Made by a program: the position numbers and the translations under genes. A stretch of DNA of 19,632 nucleotides from an uncultured Balneolaceae bacterium (lineage in GTDB: Bacteria > Bacteroidota > Rhodothermia > Balneolales > Balneolaceae), in the NCBI GenBank assembly GCA_938003885.1, contig CALKWT010000173.1, positions 1 through 19,632 on the forward strand, in the 5' to 3' direction. The notes beneath the pieces were generated by a model, which was not told where the DNA came from, searched no databases, and was given only the letters and a program-made list of their open reading frames with translations. Below are positions 1 to 7,088 of this stretch, piece after piece. Each line of letters begins with the position of its first letter. Within the stretch, counting starts at the first letter, position 1.

Positions 1-107
1 CTCGCGACTATCTGGCTGAGGTGGAAGAGAGGATGGGCCTCCCCACGGTGGACCCCTATCGGCACGGCGCGGGACGGCTGGTAGATGCACTGGAGGAGAT
101 AGAGTGA
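1..107 (+). CDS. C-terminal end of a DUF1611 / DgcN-like protein (5' truncated by window)
   Basis: Only the last 34 codons are present (frame starting at base 3, TGA at 105-107). They read as a Glu-rich helix followed by GLPTVDPYRHGAGRLVDAL, which resembles the C-terminus of DUF1611 proteins. That family includes DgcN, a D-glutamate N-acetyltransferase. The stop codon overlaps the GTG start of the next gene by 4 bp (GTGA), so the two are probably translationally coupled. A DUF1611 gene next to an enolase-superfamily racemase is the known dgcN-dgcA arrangement of D-glutamate catabolism: N-acetylation, then racemisation to N-acetyl-L-glutamate. The fragment is short, so the family call leans partly on its neighbour. 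The catalytic and nucleotide-binding parts lie outside the window. Confidence 0.55.
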   Translation, partial: RDYLAEVEERMGLPTVDPYRHGAGRLVDALEEIE

Positions 108-1078
108 GCAATTCACAGATAGAAGTAAAAGTTGAATCCTGGCCGCTGGCTGAACCCTTTACAATTGCCCGCGGAACCAAAACTCATGCGGAAGTTGTTA
201 CGGTTTCACTGGAAAGGAATGGGAAGATTGGCCGTGGAGAGTGTGTACCCTATTCACGTTATCAAGAGAGTACCGAGAGTGTAATCAGGCAGATACAGTC
301 GTTACCTGAAGCGTTAGACAGGAATAAATTACAAGAGCTGCTTCCGCCTGGCGCTGCCCGAAATGCAGTGGATTGTGCGCTCTGGGATCTTGAGGCTAAA
401 ATGAAGGGAAAAAGAGTTTGGGAGATCGCTGGATTACCCGCCCCGCAGCCTGAAATAACAGCATTTACATTATCACTGGATATGCCTGAGCGAATGCTTG
501 CCGCGGCTCGCCGCCATGCTGGCCGGCCACTTCTTAAGATCAAACTTGGCACACCCGATGATATGCCGCGGCTGGAAGCTGTGCGCAAGGGAGCACCCCG
601 GTCACAAATTATTATTGATGCCAACGAAGGCTGGACGGCGGAGGAGTACAAGGAGCTCGCCCCTCACTTAATCAAATTGGGTGTGGCGATGGTAGAGCAG
701 CCGCTGCCCGCGGGTGAAGATGAGCTTCTGGCAGAAATGGATCGGAAGCTTCCCGTCTGTGCGGATGAATCGTGTCATGATAGAAATAGCCTGCCGGATC
801 TGAAAGGAAAGTATGATATGGTTAATATCAAACTGGATAAAACAGGCGGGCTGACAGAGGCTCTGGCACTTCGAAGAGAGGCCATTCAGCAAAATTTTGA
901 GATCATGACTGGCTGCATGGTCGGTACATCCCTTGCGATGGCACCGGCTGTTCTTGTGGCACAAGGGTCTGCATTTACCGATCTGGACGGCCCGCTTCTG
1001 CTTTCTGAAGATCGTCCCTTCCCGCTTCATTTTGATGAGAAAGGCGTTCATCCGCCTCGCCCCGAGCTGTGGGGGTAG
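104..1078 (+). CDS. Dipeptide epimerase / N-acetyl-D-glutamate racemase (enolase superfamily, DgcA-like)
   Basis: This 324-residue protein has the muconate-lactonising-enzyme layout: capping domain (about 1-120), then a barrel. Catalytic residues can be read directly: KxK at K145-I-K147, metal ligands D172 (IIDANEGW), E198 (VEQPLP) and D221 (CADESCHD), and the opposite-face lysine K243 in NIKLDKTGG. The late MTGCMVGTSLAMAPA and DLDGPLLL segments are typical of L-Ala-D/L-Glu epimerases and of DgcA. The reaction is 1,1-proton transfer at the alpha carbon, on L-Ala-D-Glu from murein recycling or on N-acetyl-D-Glu. The overlapping DUF1611 gene favours the second. The protein is cytoplasmic. The GTG start at 104 sits in the upstream gene's stop and gives the expected N-terminus with FTIARGT at 19-25. 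The fold is certain; the substrate is not. Confidence 0.88.
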   Translation: MSNSQIEVKVESWPLAEPFTIARGTKTHAEVVTVSLERNGKIGRGECVPYSRYQESTESVIRQIQSLPEALDRNKLQELLPPGAARNAVDCALWDLEAKMKGKRVWEIAGLPAPQPEITAFTLSLDMPERMLAAARRHAGRPLLKIKLGTPDDMPRLEAVRKGAPRSQIIIDANEGWTAEEYKELAPHLIKLGVAMVEQPLPAGEDELLAEMDRKLPVCADESCHDRNSLPDLKGKYDMVNIKLDKTGGLTEALALRREAIQQNFEIMTGCMVGTSLAMAPAVLVAQGSAFTDLDGPLLLSEDRPFPLHFDEKGVHPPRPELWG

Positions 1079-1110
1079 CGATCCGCACACTTCCTGACGA
1101 CCGGCAAGCT

Positions 1111-1176
1111 AAAGGTTCCATCCCTACCAGCAGGAGGGAACGCTCTCAGGTCACCGAAAGCAGGTGAAGAGAGGCC
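1111..1176. other. Nested inverted repeats after the epimerase gene; possible structured RNA
   Basis: Three perfect short stems follow each other: GTTCC (1115-1119) with GGAAC (1137-1141), CTCTC (1143-1147) with GAGAG (1169-1173), and inside the latter TCACC (1151-1155) with GGTGA (1163-1167). The string CTCTCAGG (1143-1150) resembles the 3' part of glycine aptamers, but the conserved 5' core is absent and no plus-strand gene follows. It may be the 3' UTR fold of the epimerase transcript or part of a termination region. No RNA family is assigned. Confidence 0.3.
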
Positions 1177-1184
1177 GGGTTAAA

Positions 1185-1208
1185 GGCCGAAAAAAAGTTT
1201 TTCCGGCC
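1185..1208. terminator. Terminator-like inverted repeat between converging genes
   Basis: GGCC (1185-1188), a G and seven A are followed by a G, five T and CCGGCC (1203-1208). This folds into a GGCCG/AAAAA stem with a three-base loop. It lies between the 3' ends of the plus-strand epimerase and the minus-strand secreted-protein gene, where a bidirectional terminator is expected. The A/T pairs are inside the stem rather than forming a clean U-tract after it, so function is uncertain. Confidence 0.4.
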
Positions 1209-1232
1209 CTCCTGAGCTGCCCAGTCAGAGTA

Positions 1233-2093
1233 TCAATTGGAGGCAGCCTCCTGAAGAGGAATGGCAACGTTTGCCTCAGCTTCAAGGATGGTAATCTTCA
1301 TGTTCATGCTGCCATCTTCCAATATTTTTTCCAGTTTTTCCAGCTGGGGTGCTACAACCGTCTCCATGATTCTTTTCTGCATACCTGAAGCCCCATCCAG
1401 CTGTTCACGCAGCTCCTGAATGTTTTTGCGGGCTTCGGCCATATCTTCGGCAGATACAGAGTCGGAAATCCCGTCGATCACCATTTCGAGTTCGAATGCC
1501 ATAGGCACCCCGCTAACAGAGCGATAATCTCTGAAATTCATTTCAATAGTGCCGCTGTACTCCTCTTCTACCTGGATGTCGAACGTCATTCTTAACGGGA
1601 CCAGGTCATTTGCATCAATAAAGAACCAACCACTCTGCGGTTCCCCGCTCTGGTCACCCGGAATGGCGGGGGCGTCCATCTCATTGTAGATTGCCGTGAC
1701 GTCTTCGATAAATATAGCGTGTGCCCGTTTCCCATCTACGGTTTCTATCCCTTCATATCTGGAATTTTCTACCATGGATTCGTACCCCGTTGTAAAGTTT
1801 CCATAATAGGCTGTGTATGCCTGGGCATCCATAGAGACAGACTCAAGAATATTCGTTCCATCATCCAGGGTCACCTTTTTGTAGTAGACGGTATCCGGTT
1901 CCTCACTTTGTAAGAACCCTTCGGAGATCGTAATGGTTCTCATGGTTTCAATGCCTTCCAGGGCTCTGCTGTGTCTGGCGAGCATCTGATCCATGATATC
2001 TGAGACGCTCTGTGCGGTTATTTGTTCTGCAGGGAAAGAGTACAGAAGAAGTGTAAATAAAAGAGAGAGTCGGGATAGAGAAAGTTTTTTCAT
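1233..2093 (-). CDS. Secreted protein of unknown function (possibly LolA-like fold)
   Basis: A 286-residue protein whose family I do not recognise by sequence. Residues 1-28 form a classical signal peptide (MKK, a Leu/Phe-rich core, ITAQ just before the probable cleavage), so it should be periplasmic or secreted. The next stretch, a helix (VSDIMDQMLARHSRALEGIETM) followed by alternating beta strands, is the arrangement seen in LolA/outer-membrane lipoprotein-sorting-like proteins; this is only a fold-level impression. Residues about 215-262 are strongly helical and charged (AEARKNIQELREQL, LEKLEKIL), possibly coiled coil. There is no lipobox. The gene lies 209 bp downstream of the Nudix gene on the same strand and may have its own promoter. 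Confidence 0.7.
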   Translation of the reverse strand: MKKLSLSRLSLLFTLLLYSFPAEQITAQSVSDIMDQMLARHSRALEGIETMRTITISEGFLQSEEPDTVYYKKVTLDDGTNILESVSMDAQAYTAYYGNFTTGYESMVENSRYEGIETVDGKRAHAIFIEDVTAIYNEMDAPAIPGDQSGEPQSGWFFIDANDLVPLRMTFDIQVEEEYSGTIEMNFRDYRSVSGVPMAFELEMVIDGISDSVSAEDMAEARKNIQELREQLDGASGMQKRIMETVVAPQLEKLEKILEDGSMNMKITILEAEANVAIPLQEAASN

Positions 2094-2302
2094 GATGCGT
2101 TAGTTTCTGAATTGAATGATACACCCGTTGGTCCGTAACTGCCTGGCGGGATCTTCATGTAAATCTCCTGCCGGATTTAATTGCCAGAAGATGGAGATCT
2201 GTCAAAACCTGTGATGTACTGAAATCGTCCATTCATCCGGCCTCTACAGGGACCCCATAAAATAATACGTAATTATCTTTTAAAATCTATCAGATAACCT
2301 GC

Positions 2303-2950
2303 TCATAAATGTTTCTGGTTCATAAGAAACGTGGTATAGAGATCCAGAAGTTCACTCATGATCATGGCAGTTGCACCCCACAACGGGATCGGGTGGATAT
2401 CCCAAAAAGGGACAGTAAAAGAGACCTTATTGAGGTCCCAGGTCTCCCTCTTTTTAAACTTTTTATCTCTCAGCTGATCCAGCGGCAGAGTGATGACCTC
2501 CTCTACTTCATCCGGTTCCCGTTTCATCGAAGGCCTTTCTTTCAGGAAACCGACGAATGGCTGAATCTGATGATTTGTTCGTTCCAGATAAAGTGGTGTG
2601 ATGGGGCGCGCGATGCGGATAAGGTCGGGGTCGATACCAATCTCTTCATGTGTTTCCCTGAGTGCTGTACACTCCAACGATTCATTTCCCTCTTTTCGCC
2701 CGCCGGGAAAGCTGATTTGCCCTGCATGACGTATACTTTTCGCGCGCAACGTCAGAATGACATTCATATCCTTCTCATCAGGTCCCGGGTAGAGGGGGAT
2801 CAGAACTGCACTTGGATAGCCACCTTTATCGGAGAACAGAGGACGAATTATCTCCTGGCCCTGGGGCCTGGGGAGCAGTTTTACCTGAGCCGCTTCTCCG
2901 GGAAGCTGATTATCAGATAATCGGGTTAAAAAATTATAGAAAGGATGCAC
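2303..2950 (-). CDS. Nudix hydrolase, CoA pyrophosphatase type (NudL/YeaB-like)
   Basis: The 215-residue product has a perfect Nudix box, G-x5-E-x7-REUxEExGU, from G84 through E90, R98-E99 and E102-E103 to G105. Immediately before it is the CoA-pyrophosphatase signature LTLRAKSIRHAGQISFPGG (about 66-84), the UPF0035 motif. The family cleaves CoA or acyl-CoA to 3',5'-ADP and (acyl-)phosphopantetheine with Mg2+ or Mn2+ bound by the box glutamates. The length is slightly above that of E. coli NudL because of an N-terminal extension before the domain, which starts near residue 45. It lies 67 bp downstream of guaD on the same strand and may be cotranscribed with it. The protein has no signal peptide and is cytoplasmic. 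Confidence 0.9.
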   Translation of the reverse strand: MHPFYNFLTRLSDNQLPGEAAQVKLLPRPQGQEIIRPLFSDKGGYPSAVLIPLYPGPDEKDMNVILTLRAKSIRHAGQISFPGGRKEGNESLECTALRETHEEIGIDPDLIRIARPITPLYLERTNHQIQPFVGFLKERPSMKREPDEVEEVITLPLDQLRDKKFKKRETWDLNKVSFTVPFWDIHPIPLWGATAMIMSELLDLYTTFLMNQKHL

Positions 2951-3017
2951 ACTCCAAAATTGAGTTAAGAATGAATGATTATATAGTCACATTCGAAGCA
3001 GTTCGGAACAAGGCCTG

Positions 3018-3497
3018 TCAATAGACTCTTTTGTTCTCTTTATTCAGCCAGGACCGGAATGCGGGTAGTGCATCCTCTCTTCCCACGTTGACCATTTGAA
3101 TGGAACGTTCTGCCGGATCCAGGTTCAGCTCATTGTAGATGAACTCGTCATCGAATCCCGCTTCTGCAGCATCGTTTCTGGTAGCCGCATAGAAGACTCT
3201 CTCCGGTCTCGCCCAGTAGATGGCTCCCAAACACATCGGACACGGCTCGCAACTGGTATAAAGCTCACATCCATCCAGCTGAAATGTACCCAGTGCTTTC
3301 GTTGCCTGGCGTATAGCCACGATTTCAGCATGAGCAGTCGGATCGTTCTCAGAAAGCACAGAATTGTTTCCTTCAGCAATAATCTCTCCGTTCTTCACAA
3401 TCACACAACCAAAAGGCCCGCCATGTCCCTGGTTCATTCCCTCTTTCGCAAGTTCCAGGGCACGATTCATAAACCTGTTATCCATATCGTTATTCAT
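3018..3497 (-). CDS. guaD: Guanine deaminase (cytidine-deaminase fold)
   Basis: A 159-residue, full-length match to the small bacterial guanine deaminases typified by B. subtilis GuaD. The zinc site is complete: H56-A57-E58 (TAHAE, with E58 the proton shuttle) and C86/C89 in SCEPCPMC. Beyond the general deaminase core it has features I associate with GuaD: GGPFGCVIV (26-34), GAIYWARP, DAAEAGFDDEFIY and a C-terminal Tyr (KRVY). These separate it from TadA and cytosine deaminase. It converts guanine to xanthine and ammonia in purine salvage or degradation. It is the first gene of a minus-strand block and is divergent from the PfkB kinase gene across a 156-bp spacer. There is no obvious Shine-Dalgarno. 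Met5 is a possible alternative start. Confidence 0.93.
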   Translation of the reverse strand: MNNDMDNRFMNRALELAKEGMNQGHGGPFGCVIVKNGEIIAEGNNSVLSENDPTAHAEIVAIRQATKALGTFQLDGCELYTSCEPCPMCLGAIYWARPERVFYAATRNDAAEAGFDDEFIYNELNLDPAERSIQMVNVGREDALPAFRSWLNKENKRVY

Positions 3498-3618
3498 CTC
3501 TGATTATTAGTTTAAGCCTTTGAAAGATACTCAATCCTTTCCACCCTTCGAAATAGCCTGCGAATTTCATGGTGTAATTTTTGAGGCGAACACCTGTATA
3601 ATCCCTTTTTAATTGGTA

Positions 3619-3642
3619 TTTTCTGAATGAATTTTCAGAAAA
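3619..3642. promoter_or_regulatory. Perfect 9-bp inverted repeat just upstream of the PfkB kinase gene
   Basis: TTTTCTGAA (3619-3627) and TTCAGAAAA (3634-3642) are exact reverse complements separated by six bases. The repeat ends 11 bases before the ATG at 3654. It could be an operator or an mRNA hairpin hiding the start region. It lies in the divergent guaD/kinase spacer. No matching regulator is known from the window. Confidence 0.4.
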
Positions 3643-3653
3643 ATATATAGTCT

Positions 3654-4568
3654 ATGTCGTTATTGGTAGTAGGGTCCGTCGCTTATGACGGGATTGAAAC
3701 CCCGTTTGGTAAGAAAGACCGGATCTTAGGTGGGTCAGCCACCTATATCTCTCTGACCGCCTCGTACTTTGCAAAACAAGTCAATCTGGTGGGTGTGGTA
3801 GGAAAAGATTTTGACAAAAGAGATATCGAACTGTATCGTAGCAGAGGGATAAACCTGAAGGGCCTGCAGCACGATGAATCGGGAGATACATTCTTCTGGA
3901 AAGGAAAATATCATTACGATCTGAATAACAGGGATACTCTGGACACTCAGTTGAATGTTTTTGAGAACTTTGATCCTGTCATACCGGAAGAGTACAGGGA
4001 CAACAAATACATTGCACTGGGAAATATTGAACCGGGATTGCAGGAAAGTGTACTTGAGCAGGTAGACAACCCCGGATTTGTGGTGCTGGATACAATGAAC
4101 TTCTGGATATCCGGCGCACCGGAAGCACTGAAGAAAACGTTGCAAAGAGTCGATTTGCTGGTCATAAACGATTCCGAAGCGAGGGAGTTGGCTGAAGAAC
4201 CGAATTTGATCCGGGCTGCAGGAATGATCCGCAAGATGGGCCCTGAATCCCTGATCATAAAAAAAGGTGAGCACGGGGCACTGCTCTTCACCGGAGATGA
4301 AATATTTTCCGCTCCCGCTTTTCCCATCGTTGATATTTTTGATCCGACAGGTGCAGGGGACTCATTTATGGGAGGCCTGCTGGGATGGATCTCTTATACA
4401 GATGATCTCAGTCCGGATAATCTTCGGAAAGGGGTTGTCTTCGGGTCGGTCATGGCCAGTTTTTGTGTTGAAAAGTTCGGGCCGGAGCGGTTGAAGAATC
4501 TGACGGAAAAGGAGATTTATGACCGCTACAGGGAGTTCAGGCGTCTGAGCGAGATTCCTGAGGTTTGA
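3654..4568 (+). CDS. PfkB-family (ribokinase-like) kinase, substrate unknown
   Basis: The 304-residue protein starts MSLLVVGSVAYD and carries the second PfkB signature, DPTGAGDSFMGGLLG, with the catalytic aspartate in GAGD at D236. The N-terminal signature is altered: GGSATYISL (26-34) has Tyr where most ribokinases have the sugar-contacting Asn of GGxxxN. I recall this GGSATY version as a conserved subgroup in Bacteroidota and other phyla with no assigned substrate. The family phosphorylates a sugar or nucleoside hydroxyl with ATP. guaD and rdgB nearby make a nucleoside plausible, but that is inference. The protein is cytoplasmic. No Shine-Dalgarno is seen; an inverted repeat sits just upstream of the start. 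The next gene, rdgB, follows after about 136 bp on the same strand. Confidence 0.88.
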   Translation: MSLLVVGSVAYDGIETPFGKKDRILGGSATYISLTASYFAKQVNLVGVVGKDFDKRDIELYRSRGINLKGLQHDESGDTFFWKGKYHYDLNNRDTLDTQLNVFENFDPVIPEEYRDNKYIALGNIEPGLQESVLEQVDNPGFVVLDTMNFWISGAPEALKKTLQRVDLLVINDSEARELAEEPNLIRAAGMIRKMGPESLIIKKGEHGALLFTGDEIFSAPAFPIVDIFDPTGAGDSFMGGLLGWISYTDDLSPDNLRKGVVFGSVMASFCVEKFGPERLKNLTEKEIYDRYREFRRLSEIPEV

Positions 4569-4594
4569 TTCCTTTGGAAATGCCCACTGTTTTC

Positions 4595-4630
4595 CTCTTC
4601 GGAAGCAGAACTGAATAGCAGACCGAAGAG
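4595..4630. repeat. Inverted repeat in the kinase-rdgB spacer
   Basis: CTCTTCGG (4595-4602) and CCGAAGAG (4623-4630) pair perfectly around a 20-base loop, 26 bases after the kinase stop codon. No T-run follows, so it is a weak terminator candidate. Further short complementary pieces downstream (AGAGTGG with CCACTCT) could form a competing fold. Confidence 0.3.
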
Positions 4631-4704
4631 TGGAGCTCTCTACGCAGAAGTGGGTTGGAACCACTCTGAAGATATTAAAGATGAAATGATGTAACCGTTT
4701 GAAC

Positions 4705-5298
4705 ATGCTGCCTGACATCTTACTCGCCTCAAAGAACTACTATAAAATCGAGGAGCTGAGACAACTTCTTTCGCCATTCGGATTTAATCTGAAGACGGCA
4801 CACGACTTCGAAGGCACGTTGGATGTAATAGAGGATCAGCCCGACCTTCAGGGGAATGCCTTGAAAAAAGCTGAGCAATGGTTTAAGCGAACGGGATTGC
4901 CTTCCCTGGCGGATGATACCGGCCTGGAAGTGGACGCCTTGAACGGGGGGCCGGGTGTATACTCAGCCAGATATGCCGGAGAGGGGGCCACCGATGCAGA
5001 CAACATCGCCAGGCTTCTGGACGAGTTGTCCACTGCCCCGACCCGTACGGCTCAATTCAGGACGGTTCTCGCCTTTGTTACAGTGGAGGAAACTTATCTC
5101 TTTGAAGGAGTTTGCCACGGCCGGATCGTAAAACAGCCAAAAGGAGAAAAAGGGTTTGGATACGATCCGGTGTTTCAGCCGGATGGATATGATAAAACCT
5201 TTGCTGAACTTTCTCCGGAGGTAAAAAACAGGATTAGCCATAGAGGCCGGGCTCTTCAGAAATTTATTCAGTTTCTGGAGAACAGGGATCAGCCGTAG
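4705..5298 (+). CDS. rdgB: XTP/dITP pyrophosphatase (RdgB/HAM1 family)
   Basis: The protein hydrolyses non-canonical purine NTPs (XTP, ITP, dITP) to the monophosphate and pyrophosphate, keeping deaminated purines out of nucleic acids. Family blocks are complete and in order: ILLASKNYYKIEEL at the N-terminus, PSLADDTGLEVDALNG (66-81, catalytic Asp in the DDTG at 70-73), GVYSARYAG, then GFGYDPVF, KTFAEL and KNRISHRGRAL near the C-terminus. Length from ATG 4705 is 197 residues, normal for the family. A TTG two codons upstream (4699) would add two residues; I prefer the ATG because it gives the usual short N-terminus. The protein is cytoplasmic. It lies downstream of the PfkB kinase, and guaD is on the opposite strand nearby. 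Confidence 0.95.
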   Translation: MLPDILLASKNYYKIEELRQLLSPFGFNLKTAHDFEGTLDVIEDQPDLQGNALKKAEQWFKRTGLPSLADDTGLEVDALNGGPGVYSARYAGEGATDADNIARLLDELSTAPTRTAQFRTVLAFVTVEETYLFEGVCHGRIVKQPKGEKGFGYDPVFQPDGYDKTFAELSPEVKNRISHRGRALQKFIQFLENRDQP

Positions 5299-5428
5299 AG
5301 AGTGCCCATAAAGTAAATTACAGGGAACGGCAGCCGTGGGCAGCTCCATGATTTAATTTTTGAAACCTGATCTGAATTTCCTTTCTTACAGACAAATTCA
5401 TCTCTCCAACCTGTAAAAAATTCTAGGA

Positions 5429-6979
5429 ATGGGCTTTACTCTGCTTGACGGAATAGTCATTGTGGTATACTTGATTGTGGTTGCCATATTTGGAATCAAA
5501 AGTGCAGGGGCTCAGAAAAATACCTCAGATTATTTTTTGGGTGGGAGAAGCATGCCGTGGTGGGCTATTCTATTCTCGGTGGTAGCCACAGAAACCAGTA
5601 CTCTTACCTTTATCAGTATACCTGCTGTCTCTTATGGTGGATCCTTGGTTTTTCTGCAATTAACGTTCGGTTATATCCTGGGGCGGATTGTGGTTGCGGT
5701 CTGGTTTCTGCCTGCCTACCTCAAGGGGGAGCTCACGACAGCCTACGAATTTCTGGAAGAGAGATTCGGTGGCAGTATGAGAAAAACGGCTAGCACTACA
5801 TTTATTATCACCCGTCTGCTCGCCGATGGTGTGCGTCTCTTTGCAACAGCGATTCCTCTTACTATCATTTTTCGCTTTGCAGGCGCATTTGAGAGCTGGG
5901 GAGATATGGAGCTCTATCTTCTGGCGATCACTATTATTTCTCTGATTTCTCTGATTTACACCTTCATGGGTGGAATAAAAGCAGTGATCTGGATGGATGT
6001 AGTGCAAATGGGTGTCTATATCTCTGGTGCGATCTTGGCGCTTCTGCTTTTGATGGGGCAGCTTACCATCTCTCCTGGTGAGGCGATGGCCGTATTACGG
6101 GAATCCGGGAAATTACAGGTATTTAATGGAGGATTCGGACTCAGTTGGTCTGAATTTATAGCGGACCCTTATGTGTTCTGGATTGCTGTTTTCGGAGGCG
6201 CTGTTTTCTCCATCGCATCCCATGGAACGGATCATTTGATTGTTCAGAGACTGCTCTCTGCAGGCGATCTTCGCTCAAGTCAAAAAGCTCTCATCTGGAG
6301 TGGGATTGTAGCAAGTCTTCAGTTCGGACTGTTTCTCACTATTGGATTGGTGCTTTATCTATTTTACGGGGGTGCTTCTCCGGAGAGCCTGGGACTGGCC
6401 ACAGGGGATGAAGTTTTTGCAAGATTTATTGTTGATTATATGCCAGTTGGCATTACCGGGCTGATCGTCGCCTCGCTTCTGGCGGCTGCGATGAGCAGTC
6501 TGAGCTCCTCCCTGAATGCATTGGCTTCCTCTACAACCTATGATCTTATCCGCCCCTTGTCTAAATCGGCATGGGATGACGAGAAAGGCCTCTGGATCTC
6601 GCGGTTGGCTACCCTGTTTTGGGGAGTTCTGTTGACGGGCTCGGCCTTTCTGTTCACTTGGCTCCAATTGAGCGGAGAGGACCGTCCCGCAATTGTGGAG
6701 CTCGGTCTTGGAATTGCTTCCTACACCTATGGCGGGTTACTGGGTGTCTTCCTGCTGGGCAGGTGGTTCCAGAATCCCGATTCCAAAGATGCGATGATCG
6801 GTTTTTTTGTAGGGCTTCTCTCCCTGCTTTTTATGGTAGAAGGCCCCCTGCAGGAGTACCTTCCCGGAGAGCCGCTCACGGTTGCATGGCCTCTCTATAC
6901 CGTTGTGGGCAGTACTATTGTCGTTCTGGTGACGAACCTCTCCTGGTATCTCAGGCGTATCTTTTCTAAGAATAGTTGA
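5429..6979 (+). CDS. Sodium:solute symporter (SSS family)
   Basis: The 516-residue protein is very hydrophobic, with about 13 transmembrane helices, the normal SSS/LeuT-fold size. SSS features are visible: an N-terminal first helix followed by TSDYFLGGRSMPWWAI, the unwound TM1 region with TETSTLTFISIPAVSYGG, GGIKAVIWMDVVQM, and the Na2-site serines in LAAAMSSLSSSLNALASSTTYDLI. It should couple substrate entry to the sodium gradient at the inner membrane. The substrate cannot be read from sequence; sugars, sialic acid, proline and other organic solutes are all used by relatives. The start is ATG 5429, preceded by CTAGGA as a weak ribosome site. It lies 130 bp after rdgB and converges with the following glycosyltransferase gene. 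Confidence 0.92.
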   Translation: MGFTLLDGIVIVVYLIVVAIFGIKSAGAQKNTSDYFLGGRSMPWWAILFSVVATETSTLTFISIPAVSYGGSLVFLQLTFGYILGRIVVAVWFLPAYLKGELTTAYEFLEERFGGSMRKTASTTFIITRLLADGVRLFATAIPLTIIFRFAGAFESWGDMELYLLAITIISLISLIYTFMGGIKAVIWMDVVQMGVYISGAILALLLLMGQLTISPGEAMAVLRESGKLQVFNGGFGLSWSEFIADPYVFWIAVFGGAVFSIASHGTDHLIVQRLLSAGDLRSSQKALIWSGIVASLQFGLFLTIGLVLYLFYGGASPESLGLATGDEVFARFIVDYMPVGITGLIVASLLAAAMSSLSSSLNALASSTTYDLIRPLSKSAWDDEKGLWISRLATLFWGVLLTGSAFLFTWLQLSGEDRPAIVELGLGIASYTYGGLLGVFLLGRWFQNPDSKDAMIGFFVGLLSLLFMVEGPLQEYLPGEPLTVAWPLYTVVGSTIVVLVTNLSWYLRRIFSKNS

Positions 6980-7088
6980 TCTTCTTACAAGAAGGAACAG
7001 GGGCGTTTCAGAAGGGTATAGTGAAAGACAGGCCCATCTTCTAACCTGAAATCCTGAGGGGCAGGTGACATGCTGCCGGATAGTTTCG

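Noticed and set aside
262..1090. Minus-strand open frames inside the epimerase gene
   Set aside because: They are antisense to a gene with complete catalytic motifs and show no domain of their own.
1085..1176. Glycine riboswitch on the plus strand
   Set aside because: Only the CTCTCAGG-plus-hairpin side looks similar. The conserved GCCGAAGG-type core is missing and no glycine-related plus-strand gene follows.
2199..2204. TTGACA (minus strand) as a -35 box for the secreted-protein gene
   Set aside because: The hexamer 17 bases on matches TATAAT poorly, and this consensus is not typical of the group.
3597..3602. Sigma-70 style TATAAT promoter for the PfkB kinase
   Set aside because: No matching -35 at proper spacing, and the group's promoters usually use TAnnTTTG; one AT-rich hexamer is not enough.
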